DNA of 64,000 nt from Ciborinia camelliae. Taxonomy: Eukaryota > Ascomycota > Leotiomycetes > Helotiales > Sclerotiniaceae. Where the stretch lies: NCBI GenBank assembly GCA_025890175.1, contig JANPYM010000001.1:3574971-3638970 (forward strand). Reading direction: 5' to 3'. Every line of letters begins with the position of its first letter. Within the stretch, counting starts at the first letter, position 1. Both the position numbers and the translations under genes were made by a program. This document shows positions 22,106-34,811 of the stretch, in pieces. The notes under the pieces were generated by a model. That model was given only the letters and a program-made list of their open reading frames with translations. It was not told the origin of the DNA and did not search any database.

Positions 22106-24077
22106 CGTGTTGATTGAAGTTTCACACACTCTTGAAAATGATGGGCGGACAATCCATCACAAGAGAAATCCAGACCTCGTCATTCCTTACCTACTCGCTT
22201 ACTCATGGAAATATGGAGCTCAACACACGGGCATCTGGATCAACCAAGCGTCGCACAAGTCTGGTCCAGAAGCTTGGTTTGGTAAGGTTTCGATACGATA
22301 CTTGCAGATATGATGCATTTATGGAGACCTGGAAGCTGGCTCGTCTTGGAACCGATGAAAATCTTGAACCAGGGAAAAATAAAGTGATATCGATATTGAC
22401 AAGTACCTAAGTCCGTACTATATATTTAAGTATGGAGAGTCCGCAATCAATCCACAGGTGATCAAAAGATCAAGATTTGAAAAGGGGAGGAATCTATCAT
22501 GAATGCCTTTGGGTTTTTTGACCGGAGATACATCAACATATTTGACATCAAAAGATTATACATCAGAAGTTAGGGCCTCTCTACAAAGCTTAAAAACTTC
22601 GCCCCGGCTAAATTGACCTAATTATAATCAGAAAAGGAAAGGTTATAGCAGTTGCGGAGACTTGGTTAGATTGATAGATAGTATTTCCCAACGGAGCAGT
22701 GGCAATGTTTCCGAAAGACTAATAATAATTGATGGGGACGGCGGGTCAGGGTCCTTCCGTCCTTCCGTCCTTCCAGGATAGTACTACAGTCTGGATGCCA
22801 CAAAAATCTCGCTGAAAAGGAGGAAAAAGATAGAAAGTTAGTTCAGTTCAATTTAAATAAATGCAGTAATCACGGTCGGTCTACTAAACATACCGATACC
22901 TATTGACATACTCTTTATGTCAATATATATCAATTTTCAACCCCTCATTGTACTTCAGCCCTGTCGGCATAGCTAGGATGATTTCTACCAGATACCTAAC
23001 GAACATTGACCTTATGTATAACCATAGATCTTGAGGATAAGTTTAATTTGCAGCTGAATATGAATACAACCAACCTCATTTATTATCGTGGCTAGAAAAG
23101 AAGCCTTCAACCACGCAACCACGCATCCACACATAGGTACGACGAGTCACCAACACTTACGGAGTATAAATTACGAAATCACGAAATCACAATATGGGTT
23201 GCGAACTTGCGGATGTTTGTACGAAGATCTTTCCCAGGTCCTCAGTCTCCAGCACTGTCCAGCTGCTGCTAGCGAAGGTATGGATAGCTAAGCCTGTATC
23301 CGGTAGTACCGTCCACTTTAAGCGAACAGAGCACCTAGAGCACCACTCCTGCCCCACTCCTGCCTCACTCCTGCCTGTTTGCACTGTACTGCACTGTACT
23401 GTACGGAGCTCTAGGTAGTCTTTGGGTCAATGACCGGATTGTCTTACGTTTGAGAAGTTTGAGAAGTCTCAATTAATCTTTTGGGGATTTTGGTCTTCAA
23501 GAGATGAAAGTAATCTCATCGTACAGTATCACCTAGAGGTATCACCTAAACATCCTAAACCTCCTAACATACTCTGCGCGAAGTTTATATATATATATAT
23601 GTACCCAAGCAAGTACGATCTACTGTACACCATCCTCGTAGCGGAGACGACACAGCTCTTGCGTCTTATTAACATTATTACCTACCTACCTACCTTACCT
23701 ACATACGTATCCACCAGTCCGAGCTCGCAGATCAGGTCAATCATTAAATTCGATTTCTATGATTATTATTGCCCCGCGAATTTACGTCGATTACATTTCG
23801 TCCAACATTAAATTAATTACCAGAGCAATAAAGATTAAAACTGTTGGTTGAATATCATATCATTATACCAAATAGTTTGATTCGGAGAATATCTTTCATT
23901 CGGTATGTCCCGTTCTTAATCCATCATTAACCAACATGCGATAAACTTCGCCCCTTCATCACTTCCCTGTATTCATCCTCCAGTCCGAGTCATCTACAAA
24001 AAAAACTGATAAGATAGACCGACATCTCTGTCTATCCTACAGTGTAGTTCTCGACAAAGTTCATCAATTAAGCCACG
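22106..24077. other. Intergenic region between divergent genes
   Basis: Nearly 2 kb separating the minus-strand acyltransferase from the plus-strand bZIP gene. I see no gene. Small repeats include three GTCCTTCC units at about 22,755-22,780, three CACTCCTGCC-like units at 23,343-23,374 next to GCACTGTACT copies, and a TATATA run near 23,588. The long C/T-rich leader just before 24,078 is presumably the bZIP 5' UTR. Confidence 0.55.
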
Positions 24078-25480
24078 ATGGCTTCCGTTTCCCCCGACAA
24101 TTACGATTATACCAATAAATCCGATAGAGGTGATTATCCCAGTGGTCAATCGGAGGGAGGAAAATCTCCTCTCTCAATGAGTTTGGGTTTCCTTAAGAAT
24201 CTGACGGAAAAGAAGTCGACGCGGGGTATGATCAAGAAGATTCCAATCCCTCGAAGCCCAGGACTAATTTCCAGGACAGTTGATGGCCAGACACCGAAAA
24301 GAAGAGGCCCAAAACCCGATAGTAAACCTGCTTTAACAAGAAGACAAGAATTAAATCGACAAGCTCAGAGGTATGATATGGTGGTATAAGCCATGGAATT
24401 TCAACCCCCAACTGACTGTCCCTAGAACACACCGAGAGCGCAAAGAATTATACATCAAAGCCCTGGAGCAAGAAGTATTACGGTTAAAGGAGAATTTTAG
24501 CAACGTCAGTCGAGGCAAACATTCCATTGAAGATGAAAATCGACAATTAAAACAACTTCTCGCCCAACATGGTATATCGTGGAGTGGCAGCGGAGGAGTC
24601 GACGAATTCACAAAAAATCAGAGTCTAGGATACAGATCGAGTGGTAGTCAGGCCGGCAGCTATGCACCAGGCTCATCACCATTGAGTCCTCCACCTTTAA
24701 GCCATTCATCGATCTCAAATACAAACAGTATGCACTTCGATTCTGGATCACCTCAAATGGGAGGAAATCAAGGAGGTTACGGCGGGAGTGGTCGCAGCAT
24801 GGCGCAAAGACAGGTTCAAGGTGTGGATTATGATCAAGCAGGCATTGATTTTGTTTTAACGTATGGCAAAGATTTCTCTGGCGCGTACTTATCGCCTCCG
24901 CCACAATAGCTAACGGCAAAATTCTCATATCAGACTCGAGAGACCCTGCATGGATCATATGCAATTCATAGTTGAGCGATCGAGCGACGTCGATGGCGAG
25001 TTTTTCTCAGGCCATGCATTGATGGCCAGTTGCCCGCCAGAGTCTGATATGGATATGCATCCAGATATTCCCTTTGGGCATTGTATGCCACATAATCATA
25101 GTCAGGAAACTGACGGAACGGATGGAGGACCTCCGAAACAAAAGACTTGGGACTTGAGTAAGAGTGATCTAGCCAATCTATTGGATTTGAGCAAGAGGTT
25201 GGATCTAAATGGGGAGATTACACCAGTTATGGCCTGGGGTATGGTGCTTGGACATTCCCGATTTTCAGAATTAAAGGAGGTTGATTTTAAGAGCATGAGT
25301 GAGGAGTTATTACCCAAAGTTAGGTGTTATGGGTAAGTGTTCTTATTGCTTCCGTTATATGATGGTGGGAACCTGAGAACTAACCATAACAGTTTCGGGG
25401 CAGCGCTTGAGGAATTTGAAGTGCGAGATGCTTTGGAGGCCCGATTTGGAACGGAGACAATTCACATGTCTTTGATTTGA
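24078..25480 (+). CDS. bZIP transcription factor, Yap-like basic region
   Basis: Four exons (24,078-24,370, 24,426-24,860, 24,934-25,332, 25,393-25,480) give 404 residues with closed phases. The basic region runs from about 75: RRGPKPDSKPALTRRQ, then NRQAQRTHRER, with Asn93 and Arg101 in the N-x7-R spacing of bZIP proteins. A leucine zipper follows to about 145. It resembles the fungal Yap/Pap1 basic region but has His where those have Phe. A Ser/Gly/Pro-rich linker spans about 150-225. The C-terminal part holds TLERPCMDHMQFIVE, GHALMASCPP and a helical tail ending GTETIHMSLI. I recognise that C-terminal pattern from uncharacterised fungal bZIP proteins. The second intron deletes an in-frame stop, so the splice is needed for this domain. 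It should act in the nucleus; targets are unknown. Confidence 0.88.
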
Positions 25481-26037
25481 AAACATATTGATAAAATGGG
25501 TAGCTACATTAATAATTGTCACTGTTGTTTCATATTCTGCACAATTCATATCATCCGATTAACATCAGATGATTAAAATCGATGGTTAAGTATCCATTCG
25601 CAAATATGCATGGACTATCGGGATACGTTGGATGAAGATTTTAATCACATCGGTTCTCTACAACTTGAAAGAATACCTGATGAATGTTCCTTGAGGGGAT
25701 GCGATAGAGGTTGCTTGTACCGATCATATCAAATACAAAGCCATGTTGATGATTTACTTGAGGATAATACTATTATTTTCGTTGGGAAAGATAGATTGCA
25801 GCAGTGAAAAGATTTAATTGAATAATCCAAGTGAGTTTTCATTTGTAAAATAAATATACTGATCTTCAGAGTATATTATGGTTACATCTCATAGAATAGC
25901 AACACCATTTGGCGGACTTGCTACACCTCCTGGCACCTATTGTTTGTTGGTATTAGCATTAGTATTACCATGAACCTCAAAAACACTATACAAGCAACAA
26001 GGAACAAGTAACGACCAATGATCAACAACCAACAAGC
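25481..26037. other. Short region between convergent 3' ends, no gene seen
   Basis: About 560 bases between the stop codons of the bZIP gene and the minus-strand cyclase-like gene. A 65-codon frame at 25,610-25,807 has no distinguishing features. Nothing else is visible. Confidence 0.55.
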
Positions 26038-27483
26038 TCACGGAGAAAGAGAACGAAAGAAACTCCACCCACTAACCTTCAAAGGCACACTAGAAAAAAA
26101 GAACGACCACTTCCCCAACCTTCTACACTCCACCCCCAACCTTTCCAAATCAAAGAGCTCACCAATCGGCATTCCCCAACCGGCGAGAAGCCACTCGTGC
26201 AACCAATGTTGATTGTCGGGATCGAAGGGGAGCGATTCGAAAGCGGGTTGGTCGCCGGCGACGGCGGAAAATTCATTTTCCCAGAGCCATTTGAGGATGG
26301 GGGGGCTGGCTTCGAGGCCGATGGTGGACATTTTGGGGGCGCTGGCGAGGGCGCTGGCATGCGTGGGGGAGAGAGCTTCGACTTGTGAGAGGGGGGGGAT
26401 GTTAGAATTTGGAACTTAGGATGAGAAGTGTTTGGGGTTTGGTGGTGGGATTTTGAGGGTGGAATTTTAATGGGGGGATGGATGGGTGGATGGGTGGATG
26501 GATGGAGTCTGAGAGAGAGAAGGGGAGAGAGTGTGTTTGTGTGGGCATTACCAACTAAAGCAAAGTGTGGGATATACTGATAGTGACTTACAAGCGCGAA
26601 GATAGCCCGTACGAACAAAAAGAATATCACCCGGACAAAACGCCACATTTTGGGATTTGGCCACGGCTTTGAGCTCGGAAAGAGTAATTTTCGTCGTCGT
26701 TAGGGGGGAGAGAGGATGGCCTTGGGATTCGACCCAGTGAGCGTAGTCGAGGAGGACACCGCGACCTACTATTCCTCCGTTTTCTACCCAGACTGGAAGG
26801 GATGGGGTGTTAGGTTTGCTTGGGTTGGAAAAATGGTAGAGAGGTAGAGAGGGTAATGGGGAGGGAATGATGGATGGAACTTATATATACATACCATCGA
26901 TTCCATTTCGGGTTGAATTGTGGATTTCTTCTTGCGTGCAGCCGTTGAAGTAGATTTTGTGATCTTGATATCCTATTTAAATGAGGTTAATCCCATTCAT
27001 CCAATCCTCTATTCATTCACTAATTAACCACCTAACAATTCTCTCCTCTCCTCTCGCCAAACCAAACCACCCGCAACCCAACCCAACCCAACAAACAATC
27101 ATAAGAACATTCTTACCAAAATGTCTAAACCCATCCCACTGACTACTACTCTGGGTATTCAAGACTAAGACATCATCATTAACGGCCCTAGGACTCTTAT
27201 GAATAATTTTCTGCTCAAAATTTGCGCGGCCGAAACAAGGAACTTTTGGTTTGTCCAACGCCCAATCTGTGGAAATGCGAATCCCGTGTGTGATTTCCTG
27301 GGCGGCGCGAAGCGTGGTTTCGCGCGTGAGTCGGTTGAGACAGCCGAGTTGATCAGTGCTGCTAGTGTCGGTGTTGTAGAGACCCCATGCGTTTCCGCGG
27401 GGACCGTGGGGTTGGAGGGGTAGGGAGGAGAATGGAGGAGTTGGGGGGAGGATGAAGGAGGAGGAGGGGGATGGGGATGTCAT
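26038..27483 (-). CDS. Putative cyclase, kynurenine-formamidase-like
   Basis: Four exons on the minus strand, 27,117-27,483, 26,895-26,972, 26,592-26,792 and 26,038-26,381, give 329 residues. The introns are 144, 102 and 210 nt. The protein matches the fungal branch of the cyclase family (PF04199): GNAWGLYNTDTSSTDQLG, ITHGIRISTDWALDKP, the metal-site region SSSQWDGFRHFGYQD, YFNGCTQEEI, GRGVLLDYAHW, CPGDILFVRTGY, and STIGLEASPPILKWLWEN. In the classic family signature HxGTHxDxPxH the two early His are replaced here, while Asp and the last His (WDGFRH) are kept; this is usual for the fungal branch as I know it. Known relatives hydrolyse N-formylkynurenine or cyclic amides, but the substrate here cannot be told. 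It probably acts in the cytosol, as no signal peptide is seen. Confidence 0.85.
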
Positions 27484-28660
27484 TTTTGAGGTCACGGTCG
27501 TGGGTTGGTCTGAATTGAATTGATAGAAAGGTTTTGTGATACAGACAAATAGGTTATTTTATGTCGTACATATTTCGTTTTGGCGTCTTGATCTTATATG
27601 AGTAGGAAGTACTATCGGTATGGGTATGGTATGAGTTATATAGGTAGGTATCGAGATATGACGTGAGATCAATACACTCGAACTGTAGGTGGGAAGCAAT
27701 CTGGAAAGTGGGGCTCAAGTTCGTGGGGGTGCAATGAGGGGTAACCTATATTGTACTGTAAAGATGTCCCGAAATCATGTTCACCCGTCTTTAAGCCCTA
27801 AGTAGTTTATGATATCCATCAGTCAATTAGCAACTTATATCCCACTACTGTACCTGGAAATACTACCCTCGAGTACTATCTCTTCAGATAACTTTACTTT
27901 AATTTGCCCCTGTAGTTATCGGATTTCCGTAATGTTAGCCCAGCCCGGAAAAGGATGACGGATAATGATATGATTTAGTTATGTAAGTTGGTGTATTGAA
28001 ATAACCTAAAATCACTTGTTTAACCTTCGCTTTATTGAAATGATGTTAGAAATGCAGGATGAAACGTTATCTTATATCGTCTTATTTATACTTAGGTAGA
28101 TCTATAATTGTTTACAGTTTGCAAAATTGGAGATCTACTATATAGCTTTCCATGATATATTCACTTTTCTTTAATTGAAACTTTAATCGATTCTATATAG
28201 ATTCATTTCTATTCACGATGGAACGAAACATAGAATTGAAAATTGGATTTTATATCTCTGGGAGTAGTAAGTGTGTGTTAATAAATACAAATAGAATCGT
28301 TGAGTGGTGAGAGTGAGATATTGTTTACTAAAAGACTACAGCACAGTTAGGAGAGCTGCAGTTGAGCCACCAAGTACTCGGGAAATTTATTGAATGTACA
28401 ATAAGTTATTGATTCTTTTAAATTGTTTGAGCTAATACTCCAAGAGGAAAGAAAATATATATACATAATAATGAAGAACAACTTCTAATGGTATACACGA
28501 AAGTAAACAGTACATATTCAATGACGAAAGAAATAGCATTTAACGCCGAAGTGTTTTTATTTGAAAAATTTCCGCATGGATTGAGATCGGATCTTGCGCA
28601 TCAAGACCGCAATAGAAACCTATGCTATGCAAACCACATTTCCTTGTCATCGTATCACAT
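27484..28660. other. Intergenic region, no gene seen
   Basis: About 1.2 kb containing the promoter of the cyclase-like gene and the 3' end of the tannase gene. AT-rich and without open frames of note. Confidence 0.55.
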
Positions 28661-30501
28661 CTAGTAGATAGGAACCTTGAAAGCAGGGAAGGTATAAGTC
28701 CAGGTATCGATGGACTTCTGATCATGAACGCAATCAAACGTGGTGCTATCGTTGGATGGCCAAAGAGGACGAGTGGGCCATTGGCAAAGCATTTGAATAT
28801 CGCCTTTGTGGGCTCCTGCTTGAATGGTGGAATTGAGGCCAGTTGGTTTGATGCCGCTTTCGACCCAGTCGATCATGATGTTCATGTTATTTTCGGGGAA
28901 GGGTCCGTCGGGCTGGAGAGTGTTGGCACCGCAGTGAGCTGCGCCTGGAATCACATAGAGCTGATACCAATCTTGGAGGGCGGCAAGACTCTCTTTTTCG
29001 GTGGATTGGGGGTACATGATGGAGCGAACTGATTGCCAGTAGTGTACTGATGAAGCGGTAGGAATACTGGGGTCGGCTTCGCCGTGGTAGTGAAGCAATT
29101 TTCCTCCGTGTGATTTGAAGGTAGTGAGATCGGGGTAGGTGGTTTGTAAGGTATCATAGTATCTCACCATAGCCGTGGTCATCCAGTCAACCATGGTATC
29201 ATATGTGACATTGTTAATATTGGAAAGATTATCGATATCTTGCAAGTCAATAAGCTTAGCAACAAACTCGCCACCAGTAGATGGAATGTCGAGGACCCAA
29301 GAATCTGTGGTTGAATCATACTGGGTAGAGGTGTCGGAGAGTGCAGACCCTATTTGCCAGGAGAGGTAAGCTCGTTCGCCTTTAGAGTTGTGAAGCCCAT
29401 CATATATAGCTTGCGCTACAGCGACACCTTCGGCAGTGACACTTCCATTTTGTGCTGGTTGATAAGAAGTTTCGCTATTGGCGAATGCCCGCTTCTTGAA
29501 GCCCAAACCCGCAGATGTGCTGTTTTCGGCAGCGCAATAATAAGATTGGCCGATAATGGACTTGAGGTTGAATTTGAGCATGCAAAGATCCGAGCGCGAT
29601 ACAACACCGTCTGTTTTTCCATCGAGGGGGTCACAGGCAGCAATTGTGGCAGAGATAATCTGATCTAGTTCACATGGGGGTGGGTAGTAGTTCAAAGTCT
29701 GCTCCACGACAGCCGGAAGCATATGATTGGGTTGTTGTTGCCCATAACGGAAGGCGGGAGCCCCAGTGATGGCACCGTCGTACTCCTCCCCCCATCGTTG
29801 AATTTGACTCATACCTTGTCGTCCACCATCAGAGCACCCCTCGTAATAGGTGTAAAGTTTGGTGTCACCCATTCCATAGATAGCCTTTGTCAAAGATTTG
29901 CCAATGATGGTCAACTCGCCCAATGCCTGGTACCCAAACATGTGCTGCAGTATCTTGTCAGTATACTCGTTTATTCAACTTGATTTACCATGCTGCTTAC
30001 TGTAGCATCCCAGTTGATTGTCCCATTTGCACGCAACACTACTTCGTCAAAGGCGGTCTCGGCCTGGTCATAGCCAGCAGAGGTTACGCCGCTCACAGCT
30101 CCATATTTGATACCGCCGAGGTTATCGGTTGCGAGAGAGTATGCTTGTCCACCCGAGATGTAGAAACGATTTTGGAAGGAGTCTGGTGCCGGGAGAGCAT
30201 ATGTGAGAAATACCGAGTCACCCGAGCCGGCATGAGTGTAGTAGACAGTTACATTGCAGTAAGTCCAAGGCCCAGTGCTAGCCCCACCTCCTATGACTGA
30301 TTCGGTTGCGTTGTAAACGATGTTTGCCGAGGAAAGCGATGGGATCGTGTTGATGCCAAGGAAAGTCCCGTTGGCAGGCAGAGCGTCTTGCACATTGACT
30401 ACTGTGCATAATTCGTTAAGAGTAGTTGTACTGTTTGTTACAGCTGCGTTTACTCTAGTTGCCGCCAGAGCAGCCGACGCTATGATAGATGAATGTCGCA
30501 T
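28661..30501 (-). CDS. Secreted tannase / feruloyl esterase family enzyme
   Basis: Two exons (30,001-30,501 and 28,661-29,944) separated by a 56-nt intron give 594 residues. A signal peptide, MRHSSIIASAALAATRVNA, points to secretion. The family (PF07519) hydrolyses esters of gallic or hydroxycinnamic acids in tannins and plant cell walls. The paired-cysteine catalytic signature CS-D-HC is complete: GCSDGGRQG with Cys204-Ser205, Asp458 in HGEADPS, and His504-Cys505 in GAAHC, so the catalytic Ser and His sit beside Cys residues that normally form a disulfide. A calcium-loop sequence, CDPLDGKTDGV, lies in the lid region near 271-281. N-glycosylation sequons are frequent. Tannase versus feruloyl esterase cannot be decided from motifs alone. 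The gene is head-to-head with a Zn2Cys6 regulator starting at 31,880, with 1.38 kb between starts. Confidence 0.93.
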
Positions 30502-31879
30502 ATTGAACTGGGAAAGAAATAACCAATGCTATCAAAATGAAGATCTAATGTTAGAAAAATGAATGTGGTCTTTCTTAATGCCTAAACGAATTTTCTTTAA
30601 CAGAACCCTTAATATATATATATACTTATATCTTTACATGTAGGCAATACTACGATTAATAAGCTTTAGAGTCTGGAGTTTTGATGAAGTAAAAGAATAC
30701 GCGTCAGAGTCAGTTCGATCGTCCTCCATCCTCGTCAAAGCTACGCGTTAATTTTTCGGGCCCGAGAAATTGAGGGAAAGGAGGCGATTCAAATTATTTA
30801 ATCTTTTTAAGGGGACAATGGGAAAGTGGGACACACGTATTTTTTTAAGTATTAACGTGGACAACCATATACATGTAACTATCACGACCGGACCAGACTA
30901 AAACTTTGACTGGAAAATGAAATCGTCAAATCAGCTTCCTTACTTTAGATCACTCGATCAGTTGATCCGCAGGCACAGCCTGGAGTTCCTACTAGATACT
31001 CCTGATATATTTGTCATCAAATCTCGAGTGGAAGAAAAGTCGTTTAAACAGGGGCCTTTTTTCTCTTGTTGTTCTCTTTCACGATTGATGACCGATAGAT
31101 GTTCTTGCTGGGTAATTGAACCGGGCCCAGTTAACATCTCAATACGGTTGAGCAGCTTGTCAGCTGTTCAGTTTCGTGATTCTAATAACCACCACGACCG
31201 CAATATCGTCCCCCATAATCGATGCAAAATATGCGTTAGGATACCGGGATATCAAGATGACTTTGCTTCATTATTGGTAACCATTGAGTACGCACATTGG
31301 AGGAGAATGGAGTTGCGCGGATGAAGGTATGTACATGAAAGATTCCGAAAATGGTGTACGCGCACTGGAAACTTGGGGGTATTTGAATCTGATGATTAGA
31401 TAAAACTTGAACTTACTGTAGACCTACTCGTATATGTTTCCATAAAAAACAGTGAAGCAAGCAATAATGAAGGAAAGAAGCAAGGGGGTTTTCGTGTGAA
31501 ACGAGGGCGTTGGATGGGTCAATTGAATTCTTCGGAGAACAAAACATCCGAGCTCCAACGGACACGGATGTTTAATTCCACCGGGTGGCAGGTAAGGCAT
31601 GGCAGGGGCAGCATCTAAAGTTCTAAACCAGTCCAGTCAAAAACAACCTACGGCGTACTGACTGTCTGTACTCATCATTTCCCCCATGATATGAATCATA
31701 CCACTAGTCCAGTGCCTACCTACGATGCGTCCAACTACAACTGGTCTTTCGTTTTCTTTTCTTTTCGATTCTTTCCCGGTCATTGATTAGCCTTACTCTA
31801 GTACTCAAGAGCCGGCAATCTAATCATTGCTTAAGTCGAGCACTGTGCCGCCATAAAATTAACTTAATAAATTTTCAAA
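30502..31879. other. Divergent promoter region of tannase and Zn2Cys6 genes
   Basis: About 1.38 kb shared by the upstream sides of two genes. It has a TATATATATATA stretch at 30,612-30,624 on the tannase side, and C/T-rich pyrimidine tracts at 31,745-31,780 on the regulator side. A 135-codon frame at 30,917-31,324 is at the length expected by chance and has no family features. No specific binding site can be assigned. Confidence 0.5.
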
Positions 31880-34061
31880 ATGACAGATTCTACGGAAACG
31901 GAACGCTCAGGTCCCTACGGACGAGCCTGTCTCAATTGCGCTCGTGCCAAAACTAAATGTAATTTTGGTAGTGCGGGTGATTATAGAATCTGTGAAAGGT
32001 AATCTTTTAACCTTTTAACTTTACTCTCAGTCTCTCACTATGAAAATTCCCGTGTCTCTACTCCATACTCCATACTCTCTCTACTCCCTACTCCATATCA
32101 TAATCTAATTTCTAAAGATGTGGCCGCCTCAAAAAATCGTGTGTTCCAGCTCCAGTGAAAAGGAGACAAAAACCCCGAGTGACTACAGAACGACTTGAGC
32201 AAAGATTAGATGGGCTCGTATCTCTACTGAGAACCATTTCACCAAACAATCCTGAGGTTGAGAATGCCCTGAATAGTTTCACAACCAAGACTACTGATAG
32301 TCATCCACCACCCTTCAGCCCTCATAACATCACCATTTCTTCAATACAAAATTCCGATGAGGCCGCATCCGCATCCGTTGATCCGAGCGCATCACAATTT
32401 CCTCCCACCCCAGCTTCAAGCACGTTCCCAACTTATCCATATACGTTACCTGAAGGTGCGGAGCCAACAACGGAAGAAGCAGAACGATATTTTCAGTCGT
32501 TTTGTACCAGAAACCTTCCCCACTTTCCATTTATACAATTTGGAAATGGCATGACTGCTCGTCAGTTGCGTCAAGAACGACCTTTCTTTTGGTTATGTAT
32601 TATGACAATGTCATCAACAGTCGTTCATCGGCAAATCATACTTGGAAAAGTGATTCGAGAAATTGCGGCCCGCGAGCTTGTTGTTGAGGGAAAGAGGAAC
32701 TTAGACCTTTTACTAGGTCTGGTTTGTTTTCTAGGATGGTACGTTCTTATCTTCAGAAAATAGTCTGAATGTTGAGCGCGAGTTGCTTACTGTTCTCCAG
32801 GGGCCAATATCAAATACGCACCGCACCATTCATGACATTGTTCACTCATCTTATCATCACACTCGTGATTGATCTGGAACTCCATAAGCCTACTATAGAA
32901 GAATCATCTCATATCTGGGGTGCAGAACATGAACCTCGCCATCATGAAATGATGGAGGTACCAGTGAATCGAACCATGGAACACCGTCGTCTAGTTATCG
33001 CTTGTTATTACCTAACTTCAACGTATGTTTGAGCGCTGCTCTACATGATATAATTCCTTGTGTTCAAGGCTAATCCCATGATTTTAGTCTTTCAACTTCC
33101 CACAAGAGATTGGAGAGCGTAGTCTGGTGTCCTTATCTGGACCAGTGTCTATCAAAAATAGAAGAGAGAAACCAATCATCCGATGATCTTCTTCTTACTC
33201 AAGTACGACTCCAGCGCGTTGCATCTAAGATAGCCGAAGCATATATCCAAGTAATCCGTGATGGCGCGCCGGACCAACCTGGAAATTCCACTCTCATCAT
33301 GCTCTATATCCAAACTCTCAAATCACAGTTGGCTGAGGTGAAAAACAAGATACCCTCGCATTTGTCTGACAATAGTATGTAATCCATTGTAGGGAGTTAA
33401 ATCATGAAACCCCATGCTAACAATTTTCAAAGGAGCTTTAAATCTTCAAATATTCAGCGCAGAAGTGATGATCTACGAACTCGCCATTTATCTTCCCAAC
33501 TCCTCGGAATCTACATCTTTAGATTCCTCACTTTGTCGAATAGAATCACTCCATCACTGCCTCAACTCCATAAAATCCTGGTTTGATATCCTTCTCAACT
33601 CACCAGCTTCATATTTCATAGGATTAGCGCTTCCGGCATGGAAACAATTCGGAGGAGTTTTCTTTCCTCTATACCGACTCACGGTCTTGAAAGATTCGGC
33701 TTGGGATACCGATATGGTCAGGAGTACATGTTCACCGGGACGCATCTTGGATTTATTAGGACAGAGGTTAAAAGAAGCCGAAGTCGAAGCGGCATGGGAA
33801 AAAGATGGTAGCAATTCGGAAAACATCTTCACGTGTTCGGAAAAGGTGATGAAGATGATGAAAGCGTGGGTCGATCGATTACCGGGATTCAATGCACCCC
33901 ATACTGATATTTCTAATCCTCCTATCAATACTCTCCAGAACAAACAGCCCATGCCCGAGATTGATCAGATGGCTTCTATGTCGGCTTTCTTGCCAATGGA
34001 GATGGAAGATATTTGGTCACAGGATTTTATGGGACTGTGGGATATGTATCCCAACCCTTGA
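31880..34061 (+). CDS. Zn2Cys6 transcription factor
   Basis: Five exons (31,880-31,998, 32,118-32,738, 32,801-33,022, 33,088-33,374, 33,433-34,061) give 625 residues with closed phases. The Gal4-type zinc cluster is complete at the N-terminus: Cys17, 20, 27, 38, 41 and 48 in CLNCARAKTKC, then CERCGRLKKSC. As in many family members, an intron interrupts the cluster (after residue 39). A basic linker (KRRQKPRV) and a short coiled coil (TTERLEQRLDGLVSLLRTI) follow. The middle part (about 150-500) resembles the fungal-specific regulatory domain only in helical character (RYFQSFCTRNLPHFPFI, GWGQYQIRTAPFMTLFTHL, MEHRRLVIACYYLTST). The C-terminus is acidic and ends EMEDIWSQDFMGLWDMYPNP, a plausible activation region. 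Target genes are not known; the adjacent divergent tannase gene is the natural candidate. The first intron contains repeated CTCCATACTC units. Confidence 0.92.
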
Positions 34062-34601
34062 TGTCGTTTCCAAAAAATGAAAGAAAGATAAGGATAGAAG
34101 GGGAGAAAGAGATTAGATTCAGAATTCATGAATGGATGATTTGATTTGAATTGATAGACCGACTAACTGTGGTTATCTCTATGAGAAGTTTCGAATGTTA
34201 TGATTTAAATTTGCTCCCATCTTCAAGAGCTAGAAAGTTTCAAGAGATTCCCCGTGCAATTATCCCTTTCATAAAAGAAACTCCCCCATCCCAACAATAT
34301 AAGATATTCCTCTCATCTCGTCTCCTCTGTCTTTCCAAGCTGAAACCAATCAACGCCCACAATCCATCCCAATTCTCCATTCTTAAATTCCGCATATATA
34401 TATATATATAAAGAATTTCGTCATCGAAGGAAACTTTATATGAAACTTCAGAAACTGGTCGATGTTATGTTATGAGGAGGGATGGAGGGCTGGTTGGGAG
34501 ATGGTAGTATGGTAGTTTCTCCGGTGATTTCTAGGAGGAATGCGGTTTGGTTGGGTTACTTATGGTGTATGTGATTTTATATAATGAAAGGTGATTATTA
34601 A

Positions 34602-34605
<4 letters not shown>

Positions 34606-34636
<31 letters not shown>
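34606..34636. repeat. (GA)n microsatellite
   Basis: An uninterrupted GA dinucleotide run of about 31 bases downstream of the Zn2Cys6 gene. Such runs are common in spacers; no function is implied. Confidence 0.9.
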
Positions 34637-34638
<2 letters not shown>

Positions 34639-34740
34639 CAAGAGAACAAAGTGAGGAGGAGAAGGAAATTTAAAAACATTTACTATACCTCTCTTTTCGA
34701 CTCGCTTCATCGATCGACCCCTTGAAGTAAGTTGTACTGT

Positions 34741-34811
34741 ATATATTGTTATAAAATAGTTCTATATTCACTAGCTCGATAGTCACTACAACAATACAAT
34801 ATGTTCAACAG
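34741..34811. repeat. Dispersed short repeat, copy A
   Basis: This stretch shares an almost exact 39-base core, TAGCTCGATAGTCACTACAA and onward to TTCAACA, with 40,511-40,549. Only two positions in the core differ, both C/T or G/A. Sequence to the left (ATTGTTATAAAATAGTTCTATATTCAC) is also partly shared. The words ATAGTTCTATAT-CACTAGCT recur near 62,567. It may be a remnant of a small non-autonomous element. Confidence 0.7.

Noticed and set aside
30917..31324. 135-codon plus frame in the tannase/regulator promoter
   Set aside because: Length near the chance maximum for this composition, no protein-like domain, and it lies in a divergent promoter.
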